In this document: in pieces, positions 1-11,391 of the stretch
How the letters are laid out: every line of letters starts with the position of its first letter
How positions within the stretch are numbered: the first letter of the stretch is position 1
From: Hawksworthiomyces lignivorus
Taxonomy: Eukaryota > Ascomycota > Sordariomycetes > Ophiostomatales > Ophiostomataceae
NCBI GenBank assembly: GCA_002917075.1
Contig: NTMA01000024.1
Coordinates: forward strand, 248,001 to 312,000
Direction of reading: 5' to 3'
DNA length: 64,000 nt
Translations under genes and position numbers: made by a program
Notes under the pieces: generated by a model
The model's input: only the letters and a program-made list of their open reading frames with translations
What the model was told of the DNA's origin: nothing
Databases searched by the model: none

Positions 1-1370
1 CGGATTTCGAAACACTAACAGATCCAGAGAGAGATGGTGAGGCACTGACGAACGCAGAGCCACTGACAGATGACTGAGAGGTACTAGTAGAGATGGAAAC
101 GCTTGCAATAGAGGAAGTGCTAATTGAAGCAGTAGAGGTGGCTGAGATGCTGCTAGAGGAGCTGGATGAGGCTGAGTTGGCAACTGAAGACTGCGAATTG
201 CTTGCAGAGGCGCTGTTAGAATTAGAAGCAGAAGCAGATGTGCTGGCAGAGGAGCTGGAAGAGCTGGCAGAGCTGGTGGTAGAGGAACTAGCAGAAGAGT
301 TAGTAGGGCTGGCAGATGAGCTTGCAGGGCTGCTGATAGAGCTGGCAGATGAGCTGGCAGTGCTGGTTGTAGAGGCGCTATTGGAGCTGGTAAAGCTGGC
401 AGAGGAACTAGCAGAGGAATTGGCAGAGCTAGGAGAGCTAGTGGCAGAACTAGCGGTAGAGGAGCTTGTAGAGGAACTGGCAGAGTTGCTAGCAGAAGGG
501 ATGATAGAGCTTGCCGAAGAACTAATAGAACTTAAAGAGCTGCTGGTGGGGTTAACGGTAAAGCTACTAAAGCTAGCAGAGGAACTGACAGAGCTGGCAG
601 AACTACTAGCAGACGAGCTGGCAGACGAGCTGGCAGAGCTGCTGGCAGACGAGCTGGCAGAGCTGCTGGCAGACGAGCTGGCAGAGCTGGTAGAAGAACT
701 ACTGATAGAGCTGGCAGAACTGCTTGCTGAGCTGGCTGATCTGGTAGAGCTGCTTGAAGAGCTGGCGGATGGGCTGGCAGAGGAACTGGCGGACGAGCTG
801 GCAGAGGAACTGGCAGAAAGGATAATAGAGCTTGCAGAAGAGCTAGTAGAACTCGAAGTGCTGCTGGTGGGGTTAACGGTAAAGCCACCAGAGCTAACAG
901 ATGAACTCGTAGAGCTGCTGGCAGAAGAACTGCTAACAGAGCTGGCAGAAGAGCTGGCAGAGCTGCTAGTAGAGCTGCTGGCAGAGCTGGCGGATGAGCT
1001 GGTGAATGAGGGACTGCTGGAAGAGGAGCTGATAGTAGGGCTGCTGATAGAACTGGCAGATGAGCTAGCAGAGCTACTGGCAGAGCTACTGGCAGATGAG
1101 CTGGCAGATGAGCTGGCAGAGCTGCTAGCAGACGAGCTAGTAGATCCCGCAGACGAGCTGCCAGAACTCGAAGAGCTGCTAGCAGGGTTGACTGTAAAGC
1201 TTCCGGAGCTTGTAGGTGAGCTAGCAGAAGAGCTGGTAGATGAACTGGCAGAGCCTGTTGCAGAGCTGCTGGTAGAGGAGCTGGCTGATAAGCTGGAAGA
1301 TGCAGATACGCTCGGGGGTAGAGAGCTAGTAGAGCCTGCTGAACTAGATGTTGAGCTAATAGAAGACTCG
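1..1370. repeat. Short-unit tandem repeat coding for a Ser/Ala-rich tail
   Basis: The stretch is built from 12-bp words such as GACGAGCTGGCA and GAGCTGCTGGCA, with near-perfect tandem copies at about 610-690. On the minus strand, in the GH16-like frame, they encode Ser-Ser-Ser-Ala type repeats. A higher-order unit of about 315 bp is visible, because a GGGGTTAACGGTAAAGC-like word returns near 548, 868 and 1183 and encodes a recurring FTVNP motif. Such arrays expand and contract readily, so length differences between strains would be expected. Confidence 0.85.
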
Positions 1371-4258
1371 GATTCACATTCTGATTCCGACGATGTTACT
1401 GAGCTTGCAGAGGAACTTTCAGACGAAAGTGATGCAGATGAGCTGACCGAGGCGCTAGAAGAACCGCTAGAAGAGATAGATGCAACTGAAGAGGCCGAAG
1501 AGCTGACAGAAGAAGAGCTGGCAGATGCGGACACACTCACAGATCCGGAGCTAGCAGAGCTTGCAGAAGTAGATGATGCCGAACTACTAGACGATTCTGA
1601 TTCACATTCCGACTCAGATGAGGAGACAGAACTTGCAGAGGAACTTGAGGAAGTAAGAGAAGCAGAAGAGCTAGAGGAGCTAGTAGAAGAACCGCTAAAA
1701 GAACTGCTAGAAGGGGTAGAGACAATAGACGTTGAAGAGCTAGAGGAGGCGGAAGAACTCGTAGAGGATGCAGACACACTCGCAGGTCCGGAGCTAGTAG
1801 AGCTTGCAGAGCTGAATGATGCTGAGCTTGAAGACGATTCAGATTCGCATTCTGACTCGGACGACTCAGATGACGATGAAGCAGAGCTTGCAGAAGAACC
1901 TGAAGACGAAAGAGCACTGGAGGAGCTAATAGAGAAGCTAGAAGAGGCGGAAGAGCTAGAAAAGGCGGAAGAGCTAGAAGATGAAGAGCTGGTGGAAGAT
2001 ACGGACGCACTGGGAGGAAGAGAGCTGGAGGAGCTGATTGATCTGGATGATACAGAGATAGAGGATGATTCATCACATTCAGACTCGGACGACTCAGAAG
2101 ATGAAGAGGCTGAGCTTGTCGAGGAACTTGCAGACGGTAATGATGCGGACGAGCTGATAGAGATGCTGGAAGAGGCGGAAGAGCTAGCCGACGTGGACAA
2201 AACCGAAGAGCTAGTAGACCCAGAACTGCTAGAAGATGCAGAACTGGTGGAAGACGCAGACACACTCGCCGGTAGAGAGCTGGAGGAGCTGATTGATCTG
2301 GATGATACAGAGCTAGAAGATGATTCATCACAGTCCGACTCAGACGACTCAGAAGATGAAGAGGCTGAGCTTGTCGAGGAACTTGCAGACGGTGAAGATG
2401 TTGAAGAGCTGGTGGAAGATGCAGATACGCTCGAAGGCAGTGAAATGGACGAGCTAAATGAGTTTGATGATACTGAGCTAAATGATGACGACTCATCGCA
2501 GTCAGACTCAGACTCCGATGAGGAAACGGAGCTCACCGAGGAAGTCGACGATGGAAGTGAGGCAGAAGAGCTGATAGAAATACTGGAAGAGGCAGAAGAG
2601 CTAGATGACGCAGAGCTCGTAGAAGATGCAGATATGCTTGAAGGCAGTGAGCTGGATGAGCTAATTGAGCTTGATGATACCGAGCTAAAGGATGACGACT
2701 CATCGCAGTCCGACTCAGATTCAGACGAAGAAGCACTTGAAGAAGTCGAAGATGGAAGCGACGCGGAAGAGCTGATGGAAATACTTGAGGAGGCAGAGAA
2801 GCTAGACGACGTAGAGCTCGTAGAAGATGCAGATACACTCGAAGGCAAAGAGCTAAAAGATGACGACTCGTCACAGTCCGACTCAGATTCAGAAGAAGAA
2901 GCACTTGAAGAAGTTGAAGATGGAAGTGAGGCGGGAGAGCTGATAGAGATACTGGAAGAGCTAGAAGAGCCAGAAGACGCAGAGCTCGTAGAAGATGCAG
3001 ATACACTCGAAGGCAAAGAGCTGGACGAACTAATTGAGCTTGACCATACCGAGCTAAAAGATGACGACTCATCACAGTCCGACTCAGATTCTGATGAAGA
3101 AGCAATTGAAGAGGAGGCAGACGAGACGACAGATGAGCTGGACGAGGAGCTAACTGAGGAACTGATGGAGGAAGAGGAGCTTGTACCCCCCACAGGTGCA
3201 ATATCTGGTTGGTAAATCTTGATCGAATCGATTTCAAAGTATGTGTCAGAAAACGCTTTGGGGTGGTCACCGACCCAGGCGGAGCAGCCGGCGTCATTTG
3301 CCGGATACTTCTTAGAGTTTTTGGCCGCAGCCGCACATGTCTGGAATTTACTGCCGGCGCCGCTGCCGCAGAAATCAATTTCAAAAAACAAGCTCTGCTC
3401 TTTGATGTGACTGTCAATATCACAATCAGAGGAATTAATGAACGACCTAGGAGTGGACCATAAATCTGGCCGGGGTATGCCACCGGACTTGATGTCGAGG
3501 GGGACATCATAAAAATTCCAGCTCCAGGTCTTGATATATTCGCTCGTCCATTCTGTGGCAAAGACACCACCGGTTGAGTCACCATAGGGACTATCGCAAT
3601 CTGTGTCATCTTCAAGAACCGAGCATCCCTGACTGCTGGTGCAATCGTGACTTATAGGCAACCCGGAAAAGCCGTCACTTGGAAGTGTGCAGGCACCTCC
3701 ACTCTCCGCATGAAACGTGATGCGACTATTCTTGTCTAGGTTGTAGGCTTCATAGATGTTGTAAGAACTGAGAGAGCCGTGTGTACCACTGAAAGAGTTG
3801 TTTAGTCTTTATTGTTACAAACTGTAATTAGCAGTGATATCTACCTACTAAATCGGCCATGCACCACAAGCAGGCTGCGGAAGATGGCTAAATGTTGTGA
3901 TAAAGAGGCCGTGGGTATAGGAGTCTTTTGCAAGGACTCTCAAAGACTTGCGGCCGGGGTCACCCTGATAATAGTGATAATGATTGGAGCTATCGGGAGC
4001 CAACTTGACATGTTTGTCGTCGGTCACAGTATATAAGTGAAGGGCTTCAGCGTCATTCTGGTTATCAATGAAGGTAACATAACCACCGTTGGGATCATTT
4101 TTCTCGAAGTTAAACTTAGTGAGAAAGTTGGTTTCGTTGATGAGGTCTCTCAGTCCATAAACGATATCAGTAGTCGACGAAGGATTGTATGCTTCGACTG
4201 ACGCCGTAACGGCGGCCAAGGCAACCGCCGTGGTCAGCCGCAGAACGGAGGGCGCCAT
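1..4258 (-). CDS. Secreted GH16-like (pseudo-glucanase) protein with giant Ser-rich repeat tail, C-terminus outside window
   Basis: Exon 1 is 4258-3849 and exon 2 runs from 3788 to the window edge, with a 60-nt intron 3848-3789 (donor GTAGGT, acceptor TTTCAG). Residues 1-23 form a signal peptide ending in SVEA. Residues 24 to about 330 follow the fungal GH16 endo-1,3(4)-beta-glucanase layout: GLFITTFSHLP then CGAWP, GGVFATEWTS, CDIDSH, FCGSGAG and YFEIDSIKIYQ. The catalytic stretch, normally GEIDIIEGVN, reads SSYNIYEAYN, so the nucleophile Glu and the central Asp are replaced and only the last Glu remains; activity is doubtful. After VGGTSSSS the frame stays open for more than 1,000 codons of Ser/Ala/Thr-rich repeats to base 1, so the protein exceeds 1,390 residues and the stop lies to the left. 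A wall or GPI-anchored surface protein is likely but the C-terminus is unseen. Both the family call and the loss of the motif come from reading the translation. Confidence 0.8.
1370..3100. repeat. Nine imperfect 170-255 bp repeats coding for acidic Ser/Cys motifs
   Basis: Nine copies of a conserved core lie near 1370, 1595, 1840, 2070, 2325, 2495, 2698, 2866 and 3067. In the minus-strand GH16-like frame each core encodes an acidic run of the type SESESDCDES, with one Cys per copy, separated by Ser-rich linkers containing LPSSVSASS-like words. The plus strand of the same DNA reads as Asp/Ser/Glu/Leu-rich, which produces a long spurious open frame. Confidence 0.85.
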
Positions 4259-7200
4259 GCCCGGAGCTGAGCCGAAGAATGATGGATTTCCAATGCAAGT
4301 TTTATATAAAGAAATCTAAAAATAACAGCTGTGAAGCTCACAGAGTGACGAAGACTCAACTCGTCATGAAAGGAAAGGAAAATCAAACGAAAGGACGAGC
4401 AATAAGAATATGCTCCCGTACGACCGCTGGAGGAAATCAGGCAGCAAGGACGTCGATATTAGTGAGGAAATTAAAAAGAGAGGAAGCCGATAGAGTGGTG
4501 GGATAGGCGAACGAAGCAGTTAAGTAAACTTTCCACTTACACACGAGAGTCATCCGGGGTTCGGACGATATTCTCTACTGGGCTGGTTTTTGCTCGACGC
4601 CTCAGCTAGATCTCTCCAAGTTAGTCTGCTTCGTCCTCCACCGTCCATCCTTTTTCTGGACGGGTCAACAGAAAAGGGGGTAGAGCGAAAGAAGGGAAAA
4701 AAGGAATAATAATAAATAAGAATAAGCCAGACAAGATACTTTTCAGGTTGGAGTGGGGGGGTTAGAGAAAGATGGTTCTTGCCAAACAGATGCTAGAAGT
4801 CAGTAGATTACGACTAGAGTGTAATAAGTGGCCTATCCGGATTGTACCAAAACATGGCGCCAACGGTGCCTAGCCACCGTTTTCTGCTTCTATTGCCCGC
4901 TACTGTCTTTCATGGAGTCTTCTGTGTTCTATGTGATCACAGTCTAGGTGAGATATTTAGCGAGAAGGAATCCCATAAGAAGAAGTCAAGAGCCTAGCCC
5001 ACACGGTCGAATAGCAAGTATGTATGTAGAGCGGACGGTCGCTTGGCATCTTCACTATAAGTCTTCGATCTCAATATTGTGTGTAAACAGTACTTCAACT
5101 ACGGCATATGCTGAAGACGAGTGCATCGTACATAAATATTGATCATAAACATGTAAGAAGTCTAAAGGATTGAGGAACCCCGAGACGCTGTGCGAAGGGA
5201 CCGCTGCATTAGCTTTCTAAGGCCAAAGTGCTATTGCAAGTGCTCTATGAAATATAGTTTCTAAGAATACAATTACCCAACGCATCTAGACCATGCACAT
5301 CTTACAAAAGCGTGAAAACAGCGAATAAGTTTCGAGCCATAGCTGATCCACCTGCCTTGTTCTTCACGAGGGAATAAGCGAAACTTGCGTAGCTTATGTG
5401 TACAACAGCACTCTCTTTATCACACGTCAAAGTACTTTTTTTTTTACCCGGCTTCTCCTTGGCATTGAGCCACAGCACAGGACATAGTCCCTCAGTTTCT
5501 TTTCTTGATACCGAGATACCTAATGCTTATAAGACAAGAGCAAAGCACATGGGATGAAAAGGTACCTCTCTCTCTAGCAAGTGCCATGAATGAATCGAGA
5601 GCGGCAACGATGTCATCGAAAGGTACAAGCACATTTGCAACAAACTAAGTAAGAGCGAGGCATTATTAGATAGAACAGATCTTTCTTTGCAGCCCCTGCA
5701 TCCTCTTGAGGCCGATGTCTCAAGGCTGAATAGCTGCACAGGGGGAACCCGGGGAGGTAGCGAGGATGTATGTCAGTGGGGAAAACAAAAGTGCAGAAAC
5801 AGAAATTCTCGCATGCGCATTTCTCTTGAACATAAGCCTACGATATGTACATGTACGTATGTACGAGATACGCAAAACAAAAGCAGAGTGGGACAACGAA
5901 CGGGGGAAGAAAAACACTGTAGGCTTAGGCGAGAAGCAAATATTGGTCTCCAGTCTGTCCGTACACGAGATGGAATTATCGATCTGAGGTCTATGCGCTA
6001 GAACCCCTGTCATCTACATAATTTCCCCTTTGAGCAGATATTTTGTGGACCTGGTAGTTCCACATGCAGGAACAGCCAACCGGCGCTTTTGCTGTGGCGT
6101 ACTTGCTGGGCTCTTGTTGGGCGGATCGTGCAGCTGTGCCAATAGTCTCATTTCCCTCTGTGCAGCGTTAAATGGGGTATGCTTGTTCAAGAGGAAGCGA
6201 GGCGATCGAGGCTAACCATTGTATCTATTGCTTGTGTTTAACTTTGAGAACCAAGTGCAGTAGACGCCGCCGGCAGTAGGAAGAAACATCCAGAATCAGA
6301 TAGCGGAGAACGGAGAGGCTAAGATAGAATAATCAAAAGTAAGACTAGAGGTGAAAACAAGAGGCTCTGAAATAATACTGCGGTTTGCAGATATCCCACG
6401 TCATCCGAACTACGGCAAGAGTAGTGCGCAGTATTATTCAGCTGGAGGTGACGATTTTCAGGAGAAGTGACTTTTAGTTTATTGAATAAATAGACTGGGC
6501 AGTAGTGTCACACTTAGAAACGCCACTATTTTTTTTATTTGTTCTTCGGTGGACCTTTCTCAACGGCTAGGCCAAAGCCAAGTGCGGAAAGGGAGAGCAA
6601 GAATAGAATAGAGTCGCGGCGCCGGCAGTGAAACAAAGACAAAATGGCATGACAAGGTGGAAGGCGAGACAGATGCCAAAAAAAAGAGTTCAGAAAAAAC
6701 CCGATCAAGAGAGGCAATATTATTGTCTCGGCAGACTAGGAAAATGGGAAGTAGAGCAAAAAATTAACCCAGAAAAATACAGAATTCAATAATATTGTGG
6801 GGTTTCTTTTAGGATCTAAATGTATTATACGCTAAAATCGTATAAAAAAAGAGAACGCCATGTGAAGCCATAGCAGTCTTCAGCCAGTGGCGTTATGAGA
6901 CTTAACTAGCCATTCATCATACTGCCGTAAAAGGATCAAGACTAACAAGCGAGTGCTCATGAAAGAGATGTAGTTTCTGGCCTGAATTATTAAAACGGTT
7001 GCTCTATTGCAAACTCTCATAGCGCATCTGGTAGGCGGAAGAGGAAATAGAATGGTTTCTGTGCTCTTGGTTTCTCCAAGCACATGGCAAGCATTAGTAT
7101 AAAACGCTAAAAGAAGACTAGTAGATTGGGCGAAAACCCCTACGGGGGGGACTTATACGCACAACGATGAACCAAAAAATTGTGGGAAAGCAAGTAGGTA

Positions 7201-9089
7201 AGGACGAAAAGGTAGGCCAAAAGATGCCTCAACTGCTTGCGTAATATGCGGATATTACTCCGTACTCCAGACTGTAATTGGCGTAGCTAGCACGGGACGT
7301 GTAGCATTATACAAACATAAGGTGAATACGGAGTGTTCGGAAAGACGTTTGCTAAGTGAACTTTATTTTTCCAATCCTTCTTACTCTTATCGTTTGCTAA
7401 GATTCATGAGCATGTACTACTGAACAAGAGCCAAAAAATAAAATAAAATAAAAACACGGAAAACCTCTGTGAAAATTGAGATCCATGCCTGGGAAAGGAT
7501 TCTAATACTTCTGTTATTGTCCCTGTCATTTGCATAAGGCTTAATTACTGTTTTCCCAGCTTGGGTTTATTTATTTATTTATTATTTTTTTGGTGAATCG
7601 TCATCTCCACTTGCAAGCCACATGTCTGAAGAACAGGCTTCACTGGTCTCCGTACTAGTTTGTGAGCTTGTGGGCTTTTCGGCTTGCAGCTTTGACAGTA
7701 CGAGAAGGGGTTGAAGAACCACTTTTTTCTCGTTCGCTCCGCCTTCTTACTAGCTTCTCCTTTTTACACCTACCGACGTTGTGAATATGCGATAGCAGCA
7801 GTCAGGTACATGTCCAATAACACGGCCGTGGTTTGTGGCTTGAAGGATTCTCGGACGATGAATACTCAAAACGGTGCGACGCACACTATAAGAATATCGA
7901 AATAAGGAAATTGCCAAAATCGCCACAAAGGCGAGATCTTCTAACAACGGATCATTATGTTCTTTCAAGCCAGTTTGTATTTGATTAGAAAAATGGCCTC
8001 TTTGGAGTGTCCTATGCGGTCTTTCAAGACGACTTTGCTGAGGGCTGTAGAGTGAACAGCCCTGCCACGCCAGCAAATCCCTTGTCTCTGTCCGCAAAAA
8101 GTGCAAATTTGATCAATTGAGAGTAGCAAGATGATGTAAAAATAAAAGAGAAAGAGTAAAGTACCGTAGAGAGAGACCAAGAATATCAAAGCGCGAAAAA
8201 GAAAACTACACCCCCGTCTCTACCCAGAAATGCAGCTGTTTTTTGAAGCTCACGCTCAAGATCAGCCCTTTTGCTTGCATGTTTCACTACCAGTTGTCTC
8301 CCACTTTCTTGATGTTAATGCATAGTTCTTCCAAAAGAGCTCTAAAAATCTTGCTTGCGCAGTACTTTTCTTGCATCCGAAATCACCACGACCTTCACAC
8401 AATCTATTCTTCTATCATTCCCTGTCCTCACCCTAGCCATCATGCTTCGTGTTATATGTAAAGAGTGCCATGGCACAGCTGCATATGAGTCAATTGGATG
8501 AAACCCACAACTACTCTCTGCTAAAGGAGAAGGCGTCGGTAGATCTAGCTAACGTGGAGTCCCGATTTCTCGAAAACAGCATGCTCTTGGTCCATGTACA
8601 CATCATTACAAGTCTTGATGAGTAGAGATCCAAAGCAAGAAAAAAAAAATAAAGAATCATAGCTTCACTTTGGCGCACATTGATTTCGCTTTCTGCAAAC
8701 AGCATGGAAGTTCTCCTCTGGCGTTGGAAGGAATAATGCGCTTGCGACTATTCCTGTTACAATAATAAATGGAGCAAGGCCTGTGTAATTTTTACACAGC
8801 GAAGACATAAACCCTGAATCTTTATTTCGATACGAAGACGGAGGGGAGCACTGGCAGTACCTGCTGAAAACTTAGGAGTGGGAACTCTGAGAAGAGGACC
8901 AGGGACAGCAAAGCAAATCGTAGCATCAAAAGAAGAAAATATACTCCGTACGCTTTGGGCAGTAAAGATCTCAACAGCAAAGAAAAAAAAAGAATGAAAA
9001 CAGTACCCCAACACCTTACCCCTTTCTTCTAGCCAAATTGATACTTCTCCTTCTCCGTCTATTGCATTGTCCGTCTTCCTCTAACTTTT
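4259..9089. other. Gene desert, 4.8 kb
   Basis: No protein-like frame longer than about 120 codons and no spliceable family was seen. The first 300 bp are purine-rich on the plus strand, hence pyrimidine-rich upstream of the minus-strand GH16-like gene, as is usual for its leader. A (TTTA)n tract lies at 7566-7592, and isolated ACTCCGTA words near 7257, 7327 and 8943. The 118-codon minus frame at 7750-8106 has no recognisable domain. Confidence 0.6.
7566..7592. repeat. (TTTA)n simple repeat
   Basis: Tandem TTTA units followed by a run of T inside the 4.3-9.1 kb desert. Confidence 0.8.
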
Positions 9090-9928
9090 TCATTCAATAA
9101 TGTATTCAAAACGCCGGCGTCGACGCTTCTCCTCTTCTAGTACTCGTCGCCGATGCCGTTTCCGCAGAAAAATCAGAACTGCCGTCAAGGCCAAAGCAGA
9201 TGCCAAGCCGATGGACAGACCTAGGGCTAGAGCAAGCCGGTTCGGCCCAGTTGGCGTGTGGTCAGTGTCAGCGATCAGCTGTCCCGGCTTGTCGGAGCTT
9301 GGTGTAGTAAGGGAGCCGTTAGGTGAGCTGCCGCTGCTCGTGCTGCTGCTGCCTTGGGGTCCATCGTCCTGTTCGGTAATGTTAAAAAAAGACGACCGTG
9401 CCAGGACTGGCACGGTAAGCGAGCCTGGGTCTGTTGACATATTCCAGATGGCTGGACGGATCTCAAGCTCATACAGACCGTTGCTGAAATATGGAAGCGG
9501 ATAGGGGACTGCGGACCACGCCCACGACGATGTGTTGTCAATACGTGCTGCTATGGTCAGTAAATGAACGTAAAAATTGTGCCTCCTTTTTGGCTATTTA
9601 CTCTGTAGGATGGCAGAGCAGCCTTCTCATCAGGGAACTCACGCGCTATTGTCACAGAAAATTCGTTGGCATGGTTCTGTGACGTCCGGTTAATGAGACG
9701 CACCGTCATGCTAAGAGGCTCATATTTGGGATCGATGTAGCTCCAACTCAGGTTGAGTGTGCTACCCTGGGTGACGTTGGCAAATGACGTGGAGAAAGTG
9801 GCCGCGACATATCCGTTGCTAGGTCCGTGATCGATTTCTTGATTTTGGTCTGTGTTGGCGAGTGTCATCCTTGGAGCGAAACTCAGAAGAAGAGCCGCAG
9901 TCGCCTTCAAAATCCACGAAGCGTTCAT
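9090..9928 (-). CDS. Type I single-pass membrane protein, unknown family
   Basis: Exon 1 is 9928-9643 and exon 2 is 9550-9090. The intron, 9642-9551, has donor GTGAGT and a CATAG acceptor; an acceptor three bases later (exon from 9547) is also possible. The product is about 248 residues. I chose the Met before NASWILK because it begins directly at a hydrophobic signal peptide; an in-frame Met 19 codons upstream also exists. A luminal domain with several Asn-x-Ser/Thr sites (for example NVTQGS, NLSWSY, NRTSQN) precedes a Ser/Gly/Thr-rich stalk, one membrane helix near residues 200-224, and a short cytoplasmic tail dense in Arg/Lys (RKRHRRR, then RRRRR). This resembles fungal Mid2/Skg6-style surface sensors in architecture only. 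The luminal beta-rich domain was not recognised. Confidence 0.75.
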
Positions 9929-11391
9929 GTCTTGCTGGTACCACTTGCTCTTCTCAAGTGGCATTGTGATTGTGCTGCGTGTCACTGCTGCCTAGTTTGA
10001 CAATACTTCTCTTGTTCGGCCAAGAAAGAGGAGTAATTTTCCACAAAGTCTGTTGCTTTTGTCTGAGACGCTATCTAGTTTGTTTTCCATCAACACGAGC
10101 CCCATCTATCCAATCTAGAGGCCCCTTGAGAAATCAGTTACTTTTGAACGAGTAAGCTGTATGGGGCAAAAGAAACACGAAGAGCATAAGAGACTGAAAT
10201 ACTCCTGTCAAAAAGCGAATGCATAGATTTCTCCTCCTATTCATGAGATATGAGGGGAAAGGAGGAGGTCTTGTCTCTTTTCATATAGAGCAAATCGAAG
10301 AATAACTCTTCTCCATAGAGCCGGCTTCTGGCTGCGAAAGGTGAGAAGAGCTTTGTGTGTGCTTCTTGGGGTATTGCATTGTGCCGTAGCCGTGAGCGGG
10401 ACGAGAAATGCCAAGAAGTCTTTCCGGATGTATATCCTTGTTGGAGGCAAAAGGAGAGTACGATATGAAATTGCAATATATTTCCAAAATCGCCTCATGG
10501 TGAAGGAAGGGAAACGAATGATATTGGAGCAAACAAAAAGTAAAACTTAAAAAAAATAAGAAAAATAAAATAAAAATCAGATATCATAGAGGCATTCACA
10601 GCTCTGAGTTAACTACCTAAGATTTGATTTGTATGTTTTACTTTTTTTTCTTTTTTCCTTAGTCGCTATATTCACATCAGCATTACGGATCGGACGTGTA
10701 CCACTTTGTTCTTCAAGTTATAAATAATGACTCCCAACACACCTTGCCTCTCTACGCGTGATAGGAATTGTCTTGAGCAGAAGAGCTATTCTAGAATTCT
10801 TGCTGAAAAGTCGAAGAGGTACATAATCCCCATTTTGGCTTATATGGGGTGGGCTTTGCTGGCCATCAATTTTATGTTTTGCCAATGTGTCTCTGGATAA
10901 AACCAATGATATATATTAATACCACCTAACCAATGGCGTACAGAGAATGGGAAAATTAAAGGATCCGGAGTTTTAATACCACAGAATCTACGATAGAACA
11001 ATGGAATAGCTACGGAAACCTTGACTAAGAGCAAATAACGTTGGCCAAATGGGTTTTATTCCCTGATAGTTACTAGCATAACCGCTTTAGGACATACAAC
11101 CTTCCGAGAACTCGGCTAGACCACGCGGGAAGTATGAGACGATATCTAATAACTCTAGGAGAGTTATCATCTTGCCTGGTGACGGATGACATCTAGAAAA
11201 AGCTAGGTTTAAGTCCAGTGCACTTTGCGTGCGTCACTTGGTCCTAGTTATAGGGAGCAAGGAGAAGCTAATAAAGCTGAAGCTATGCTCAACCCCCGTC
11301 TGGAGGTGCCCCCTGACCCTTCTCTGTCATGATTATTTATACTATGCAGAGCCTTACTCTTTCTCCCATTTCACTTTCCTCGTTTCAATTT
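9929..11391. other. Intergenic, 1.5 kb
   Basis: Several mutually overlapping short minus frames at 10237-10532 share the same DNA and none looks conserved. A/T-rich stretches occur near 10540-10590 and 10630-10660. No gene is supported. Confidence 0.6.

Noticed and set aside
532..2496. Long minus-strand frames of Leu/Ala/Pro/His repeats (532-1377 and 1537-2496)
   Set aside because: They are shifted frames of the same repeat DNA; the frame continuing from the signal peptide and GH16 domain is the Ser-rich one.
93..3215. A 1,040-codon plus-strand frame rich in Leu, Glu, Asp and Ala
   Set aside because: It is the complement of the Ser-rich repeats of the minus-strand GH16-like gene, has no domain, and exists because the repeats contain few stop-forming words.
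7750..8106. 118-codon minus-strand frame
   Set aside because: No recognisable motif, signal peptide or spliceable continuation; length is within chance for AT-moderate non-coding DNA.
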